From positions 62,001 through 126,000 of the forward strand of contig DAVZHW010000001.1 of NCBI GenBank assembly GCA_052273625.1: DNA of 64,000 nt, written 5' to 3'. The notes under the pieces are model-generated. The model was not told where the DNA came from. It was given only the letters and a program-made list of their open reading frames with translations, and searched no databases. This document shows positions 59,435-64,000 of the stretch, in pieces. Within the stretch, counting starts at the first letter, position 1, and every line of letters starts with the position of its first letter. The translations under genes and the position numbers were made by a program. The DNA comes from Fimenecus sp052273625. Lineage in GTDB: Bacteria; Bacillota; Clostridia; Oscillospirales; Acutalibacteraceae.

Positions 59435-59463
59435 TTGATTTTTAACGGCGGAAAACGTATAAT
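59435..59463 (+). promoter_or_regulatory. Sigma-A promoter of murL-murD2
   Basis: TTGATT (59435-59440), 17-bp spacer, TATAAT (59458-59463), about 29 bp before the start codon. Confidence 0.8.
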
Positions 59464-59491
59464 AAACTGATAAAAGCTTGGAGTGATTTTT

Positions 59492-60883
59492 GTGTCAAAC
59501 GAGAAATTTTTACAGCTTCGTGAGAAATATCCGTCATTTTCATATAACGGTTGGCAGCTCACAAGGGAAAACGATGAAATTAAAATAGCTTTTGACTTTT
59601 CTATCGACGGCTTGTGCGATTTTCATCCGTCAACGAGAATTCCCGTCAAAGAGCTTAATATGGCTAACGATTACAATTCCGAAACTGCCGAGAAAATTGT
59701 GTTCAATCTCGGTATGGTCGAGCTTATAAGCTATTGGAAGTGTGCCTGTCCGAAAATCGTAAACGTAAAATGCGGATACCTTTCCGAAAAGGACATAAAA
59801 TGGTATAAGAAGCTCTATTTCGGCGGCTTGTCGGAGTTCTTCTATATAAACGGTATAGAAACAGACGAAGAGAGCTTTATGGAAATTAAAGTCAATGAAG
59901 AGCTTGAGCACCATACGCATCCGCAGGCTTATAATTCAAACGGTATAAATCTTATCCCCGTCGGCGGCGGTAAGGACAGCTGCGTTACGGCTTCCCTGCT
60001 CAAGGATTTCAAGGATAAAAATATGTTCTTTACGGTAAATGACCAAAAAGCGAGAACCGATACGGTGCTTGCGGCAGGCTATAACGAAAAGGACATTATA
60101 AGGACCTACAGAACAATAGACGAAAATTTACTAAAGCTGAATTCAGAAGGTTTTTTGAACGGTCACACCCCGTTTTCCGCAATAGTTGCGTTTCTGTCGC
60201 TTTACTGTGCGTACCTTGTCGGAGGCAGGTACATTGTGCTTTCCAACGAGTCGAGCGCAAACGAAACGAATATTGAGGGTGTAAACGTCAATCATCAGTA
60301 TTCGAAATCGTATGAGTTTGAGGAGGACTTTACGGCGTATGTTCAAAAGAACATTTTCGGCTACGACGGCATTGAATATTTTAGCCTTTTGCGTCCGTTT
60401 TCGGAATTACAGATAGCTAAAATGTTTGCTTCTCTCACGCAGTACCATGAAACGTTCAGAAGCTGTAACAGAGGAAGCAAGAAAAATATTTGGTGCGGGA
60501 AATGTGCGAAATGCTTATTTGTTTTCACGATTTTATCGCCGTTTATCGAATATGATAAATTGGTTTCGATTTTCGGTAACGATATGCTGGGCGACCCCGA
60601 TTGTACCGCTGATTTTGACGGACTTGCGGGCATTACGGATTTGAAGCCGTTTGAGTGCGTGGGCACAAAGTCGGAGTTTAATTTCGCCCTTATGAGCCTT
60701 TGCAAAAAGCTTGAAAAGGACGGAAAAGAGCTTCCGCTTCTCTGCAAGAGATTTAGAGAAAACGTTGATGAAAATGCAATAGATAAAAATTTACTAAAAG
60801 AATATAACGCCCTTAACAGCGTTCCCGACGAATTTCTTTATATTGTAATGGAGATGTATAAATATGTTGCCGAAGATAATTGA
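59492..60883 (+). CDS. murL: MurL-type UDP-MurNAc-L-Ala-L-Glu epimerase
   Basis: A 463-residue protein that I recognise as MurL-like. MurL of Xanthomonas, with ATP and Mg2+, epimerises the terminal L-Glu of UDP-MurNAc-L-Ala-L-Glu to D-Glu. The PP-loop-like VGGGKDS lies at 157-163, NHQYSKS at 267-273, YFSLLRPFSELQIAKMFA near 296-313 and a Cys-rich WCGKCAKC at 334-341. The start is GTG 59492 with SD ggagtga. The coding region overlaps the next gene, a MurD ligase, by 20 nt, matching the known murL-murD2 partnership. Confidence 0.87.
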   Translation: MSNEKFLQLREKYPSFSYNGWQLTRENDEIKIAFDFSIDGLCDFHPSTRIPVKELNMANDYNSETAEKIVFNLGMVELISYWKCACPKIVNVKCGYLSEKDIKWYKKLYFGGLSEFFYINGIETDEESFMEIKVNEELEHHTHPQAYNSNGINLIPVGGGKDSCVTASLLKDFKDKNMFFTVNDQKARTDTVLAAGYNEKDIIRTYRTIDENLLKLNSEGFLNGHTPFSAIVAFLSLYCAYLVGGRYIVLSNESSANETNIEGVNVNHQYSKSYEFEEDFTAYVQKNIFGYDGIEYFSLLRPFSELQIAKMFASLTQYHETFRSCNRGSKKNIWCGKCAKCLFVFTILSPFIEYDKLVSIFGNDMLGDPDCTADFDGLAGITDLKPFECVGTKSEFNFALMSLCKKLEKDGKELPLLCKRFRENVDENAIDKNLLKEYNALNSVPDEFLYIVMEMYKYVAEDN

Positions 60884-62156
60884 TTACCTAAAAGACAAGT
60901 CCGTGCTGATACTCGGCTTCGGCAGAGAGGGTCAGTCCACGCTTTCCTATATTAAAAAGCATTTGCCTGAAAAGGAATTGACCGTTGCGGACAAAAACAA
61001 GGTTACTCCGGACGGCGAGAATATCAGGACCGTTTGCGGCGAAAAATATCTTGACTGCGTAAACGATTTTGACGTTGTTATGAAAAGTCCCGGAATATCC
61101 TTCCGTGATGTTGAAGTAAACGAAAACACAGAGGTTACCTGTCAGGTTGATATGTTTTTGCGCTTTGCGGATTGCTGCAAGGTCGGAATAACAGGCTCGA
61201 AGGGCAAGACCACAACCTCTACTCTCACTTATGAAATGTTAAAGGCGGCAGGCAAGGACGCAAGGCTTATCGGTAATATCGGCGTGCCTGTTTTTGAAGT
61301 GCTTGAGAATGTTACGCCCGACACCTATGCCGTTATTGAGATGTCGTCGCACCAGCTTGAATTTACTCACACTTCGCCCGAGGTTGCTATTCTCACAAAT
61401 ATTTACGAGGAGCACCTTGACCATTACAAGGGCGGCTTTACAGGCTATGTAAACGCAAAGCTCCACATTATGAATTATCAAAACGAGAACGATACATTTA
61501 TATATAATGCGGATCAGGGCGTTTCCGAATATGTCGATCTCGATTCGACAAGGGCTGAAAAAATCGGCGTTTCCGTAAATGACCGTCTTCCGTTTGAAGT
61601 GCGTAACGAGCATCTTTTGGGCGTTCATAACAAGCAGGACGTTATATTTGCTTACCGTGCGGCAAAGGCTTTTGGTGTCAGCGATACGGCTTGCGAAAAA
61701 GGTGTCGAAAACTTTTCGGGAATTGAACACAGAATGGAAAAGGTCGGCACATTTAAGGGCGTTACCTTTTATAATGACTGCATAGCGACAATTCCGCATG
61801 CCGTAGAATGTGCGGTTGAGGCATTAAAGAACGTTGATACGCTTATTTTCGGCGGCAAGGACAGAGGCATAGATTATTCGGAATTTTGCGATTATCTTGA
61901 AAAGTGCTCTGTAAAAAATCTTATCGGCACGCCCGAAACAGGGCATAAAATAATCGATAAGCTTTCAAAAGAAGCTTGTCCGAAGCAGCTTGTTAAGGCG
62001 GCTGACCTTGAAGAGGCTGTAAAAGAAGCGTATAAGCTTACCGCAGAGGGAAAAATTTGCCTTCTCTCCCCTGCGGCATCAAGCTACAACGTATATAAGA
62101 ATTTTGAAGAAAAGGGCAGGCACTACAAGGAGCTTATTAAAAGGTACGGCGAGTAA
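60864..62156 (+). CDS. murD2: MurD-family ligase, candidate MurD2 (L-Glu adding)
   Basis: A 430-residue Mur ligase with N-terminal LILGFGREGQSTLSYI, the ATP loop GSKGKTTT (111-118), EMSSHQLEFT, the central LTNIYEEHLDHYKG and the C-terminal FGGKDRGIDY. MurD normally adds D-Glu to UDP-MurNAc-L-Ala. Translational overlap with murL predicts the MurD2 variant that adds L-Glu. Substrate choice cannot be read from motifs. Its TAA directly abuts the stop codon of the convergent gene. Confidence 0.88.
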   Translation: MLPKIIDYLKDKSVLILGFGREGQSTLSYIKKHLPEKELTVADKNKVTPDGENIRTVCGEKYLDCVNDFDVVMKSPGISFRDVEVNENTEVTCQVDMFLRFADCCKVGITGSKGKTTTSTLTYEMLKAAGKDARLIGNIGVPVFEVLENVTPDTYAVIEMSSHQLEFTHTSPEVAILTNIYEEHLDHYKGGFTGYVNAKLHIMNYQNENDTFIYNADQGVSEYVDLDSTRAEKIGVSVNDRLPFEVRNEHLLGVHNKQDVIFAYRAAKAFGVSDTACEKGVENFSGIEHRMEKVGTFKGVTFYNDCIATIPHAVECAVEALKNVDTLIFGGKDRGIDYSEFCDYLEKCSVKNLIGTPETGHKIIDKLSKEACPKQLVKAADLEEAVKEAYKLTAEGKICLLSPAASSYNVYKNFEEKGRHYKELIKRYGE

Positions 62157-63008
62157 TCACATAATCGACGACAAAAGCAGCAGCTCTTCGTATTTGTCAT
62201 AAAGACCTTTGAGATCGACAACGCTCCGCTTTGAAACGGAAAAGCAAAACGACGGTGCAGAAAAGCTTTTGGCAAACCAACCGCCGAAGCTGCCGTAAGC
62301 CTCACACGGCTTAATGCGTTTAATCGGCAAGCCGCTTACACTCTTGAATACTTGGGTCATCATAGCACAGTCGGAGGCACATTTTGAGCATTGGCAGGAT
62401 ATGTATTCGCCCGAGCAGGACAGCGTGATTGTATATTTCGGACGTATATCCTTGCAGAATGATATAATCGCCTGCGTTTCAAGCTCACTCGCCTCGAACG
62501 GACCTTTGTAGCCGAATGCAGACGAATTTTTCATAATGCTTTTTGTGTCGGAAAAACGGTACGGGAAGTTTTTGTCTATTTCCACACCTCTTGCGTTTGA
62601 AATCCATTCGGAGAAATTGTTATCGGCGGCTCTTTGCACAAGACCCTTGTAGCAGAGCGCATTTTTTCCGTCGGAACAGGAAATTTCAAGTCCGTCGGGA
62701 TTGGTTATGGGCACTATAACGATTTTTTGCTCACGCAGGATGCTTCTTATTTTAACGGCGGAAATTTTAAGGTCGTTTTTATAAGCTACGCAAAGCCGTT
62801 CAAAAAACGTCAGCAGAATTTCGCTTGTTATTCCTGCCGTGTCGGAAAAATCAGACAGGAAAAGCACGCTGCTCTCCCCCTCTCCGATACTCAGCGAGTA
62901 AATACTTCGCTTGCACCAGCCTTTGCCTATGGAAGTAATCGACACGAAGTCGAAGCTTTCTTTGATTTTCTCGATATGCTCTTGTAAAGCATTGTAATTA
63001 AAACACAT
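62157..63008 (-). CDS. M14-fold protein lacking zinc ligands (pseudopeptidase)
   Basis: A 283-residue cytoplasmic protein with the M14 carboxypeptidase scaffold: VIVPITNPDGLEI, WISNARGVEIDKNFPYRF, GYKGPFEASELETQAI. These resemble gamma-D-glutamyl-diamino-acid peptidases. The zinc site is gone: the HxxE segment reads SDTAGITSE and the third-ligand SLH segment reads TLSCSGE. The catalytic Glu region reads FCFSVSK. A Cys cluster, CQCSKCASDC, follows. The start at 63008 is favoured; a longer ATG at 63095 would overlap the NUDIX gene. Confidence 0.75.
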   Translation of the reverse strand: MCFNYNALQEHIEKIKESFDFVSITSIGKGWCKRSIYSLSIGEGESSVLFLSDFSDTAGITSEILLTFFERLCVAYKNDLKISAVKIRSILREQKIVIVPITNPDGLEISCSDGKNALCYKGLVQRAADNNFSEWISNARGVEIDKNFPYRFSDTKSIMKNSSAFGYKGPFEASELETQAIISFCKDIRPKYTITLSCSGEYISCQCSKCASDCAMMTQVFKSVSGLPIKRIKPCEAYGSFGGWFAKSFSAPSFCFSVSKRSVVDLKGLYDKYEELLLLSSIM

Positions 63009-63072
63009 AATATCAACAACCTCTGATTTGGTATTTGATATTAAGATATATTCCGAAAGAAGTGAATTTATT

Positions 63073-63618
63073 ATGGATATGACCGAAAAACCCATAAATC
63101 AAGAATATATATTTAAGGGCAAAATTATAAATTTGCGTGTTGACGACGCACTTTTGCCCAACGGCACAGTTGCCAAAAGAGAGATAGTGGAGCATCCGGG
63201 CGGAGTCTGTGTTGCGGCGCTTACCGAGAATAACGAGCTTATGTTTGTCGAGCAGTTCAGATACCCTTACGCAGAGGTTGTTTTGGAGCTTCCGGCAGGC
63301 AAGCTTGAATACGGCGAGGACCCGTTCGAAGCGGGCAAGCGTGAGCTTCGTGAGGAGACGGGAACGATTGCAAGCGAATATGAGGACTTAGGCAAATTGT
63401 ATCCCACTCCGGGATATTGCGGAGAAATAATCCATATATATTTCGCAAAGGGCTTGAGCTTTACCTCGCAAGACCTTGATGACGACGAGTTTCTTGAGGT
63501 CAAAAAAATTCCGCTTGAAAAGGCATTTCAAATGGTAATGAACAATGAAATAAGGGACTCAAAGACGCAGGTCGGAATTATGAAGGTTTATCATAAGGTT
63601 TACGGAGATAAGAAATGA
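63073..63618 (+). CDS. nudF: NUDIX hydrolase, ADP-ribose pyrophosphatase type
   Basis: A 181-residue protein. The Nudix box spans 76-98 (GKLEYGEDPFEAGKRELREE then TG), preceded by RYPYAEVVLELPAG, typical of ADP-ribose pyrophosphatases. The start at 63073 (MDMTEKPINQEYIFKGKIIN) has an A/G-rich SD; the ATG at 63079 is possible. It overlaps maf by 4 nt. Confidence 0.93.
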   Translation: MDMTEKPINQEYIFKGKIINLRVDDALLPNGTVAKREIVEHPGGVCVAALTENNELMFVEQFRYPYAEVVLELPAGKLEYGEDPFEAGKRELREETGTIASEYEDLGKLYPTPGYCGEIIHIYFAKGLSFTSQDLDDDEFLEVKKIPLEKAFQMVMNNEIRDSKTQVGIMKVYHKVYGDKK

Positions 63619-64000
63619 AAATAGTATTGGCTTCGGGTTCGCCGAGACGAAAAGAAATAATGAAAAATGCAGGCTATGACTTTGAGGTTAAGACCTCAAG
63701 TGCAGATGAAGCCTTGCCCGATAATATTACACCTGACGAAGCGGTTAAATATCTCGCCGAGATAAAGGGAGATGCCGTAGAAGTTGACGAAAACACGCTT
63801 GTTGTATCGGCTGATACGGTTGTGGCGCTTGACGATAAAATTTTAGGCAAACCGAAAGACGAAAATGATGCGTTTTCAATGCTGTCCTCGCTTTCGGGCA
63901 GAACGCACAATGTTTTTACGGGCGTTTGCGTAAGGCTCGGAGATAAAAAGACTGTGTTCTGTGAGAAAACCGAGGTCAAATTTTACCCCTTGAGTGAGGA
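63615..64000 (+). CDS. maf: Maf-family nucleotide pyrophosphatase (partial)
   Basis: The first 128 codons are in the window. MKIVLASGSPRRKEIMKNAG is the Maf signature, with SADTVVALDDKILGKPKD supplying the catalytic Asp, then SGRTHNVFTGVCV. Maf proteins hydrolyse dTTP/UTP or modified nucleotides and affect septation. The ATG overlaps the NUDIX stop (ATGA), so two house-cleaning pyrophosphatases are translationally coupled. Confidence 0.94.
   Translation, partial: MKIVLASGSPRRKEIMKNAGYDFEVKTSSADEALPDNITPDEAVKYLAEIKGDAVEVDENTLVVSADTVVALDDKILGKPKDENDAFSMLSSLSGRTHNVFTGVCVRLGDKKTVFCEKTEVKFYPLSE

Noticed and set aside
63009..63095. Upstream ATG of the M14-like gene giving a hydrophobic N-terminus (possible signal peptide)
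   Set aside because: It would overlap the NUDIX start region head-on and lacks an SD. The ATG at 63008 has one.

Overview
The window spans the chromosomal replication origin of a low-to-mid GC Gram-positive bacterium of the class Clostridia. Likely family: Ruminococcaceae/Oscillospiraceae. Evidence for this is the canonical Firmicutes origin order (rpmH-dnaA-dnaN-yaaA-recF-remB-gyrB-gyrA to the right; rnpA-yidD-yidC-jag-mnmE-mnmG-rsmG-noc-soj to the left), ANTAR, PdaB-like and WalJ-family genes, consensus sigma-A promoters, and a secreted protein with a type I dockerin-like tail. That tail points towards a cellulosome- or amylosome-forming Ruminococcus. The genus is inference only.

Layout. 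1-8,807: leftward genes for chromosome segregation, rRNA/tRNA modification, membrane insertion, RNase P and L34, with three parS sites (956, 3135, 4661). 8,808-9,246: AT-rich rpmH-dnaA spacer, the best oriC candidate; gene direction flips here. 9,247-18,078: replication initiation, clamp, RecF and gyrase. 18,162-29,328: a mostly rightward housekeeping run (CPBP protease, tadA, mrp, guaB, glyA, ANTAR protein, dapF-dapL-purB, a zinc-ribbon membrane protein, galU). 29,506-31,633: an 84-aa small protein, then a NifU-like/GGGtGRT pair with its own promoter and leader. 32,539-35,555: a leftward (lagging-strand) operon of GDPD, WalJ, RlmH, a PIN-like protein and a 72-aa protein. 35,756-45,047: a six-gene operon behind a perfect sigma-A promoter: ATP-grasp ligase (candidate D-aspartate ligase), Asp/Glu racemase, AsnB, GlmU, Pth, Mfd. 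45,334-52,166: rpsU, YqeG-like HAD, Xaa-Pro peptidase, EF-P, an Asp/Cys-rich zinc-ribbon protein, PdaB-like deacetylase and TrkA-TrkH. 52,214-59,308: leftward accessory genes (AraC regulator, YjjG-like HAD, a 40-aa peptide unit, DUF3048 lipoprotein, EF-G paralogue, dockerin transglutaminase). 59,492-64,000: murL-murD2, an M14-fold pseudopeptidase, NUDIX hydrolase and the start of maf.

Themes. Peptidoglycan amino-acid chemistry recurs: dapF/dapL, the ligase-racemase-amidotransferase trio, a GlmU whose uridylyltransferase nucleotide loop is destroyed, and a MurL-MurD2 pair that would make D-Glu by epimerising UDP-MurNAc-Ala-Glu rather than by free glutamate racemisation. DnaA has an altered domain IV signature and oriC lacks textbook DnaA boxes. 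No rRNA, tRNA, CRISPR array or insertion sequence was seen.
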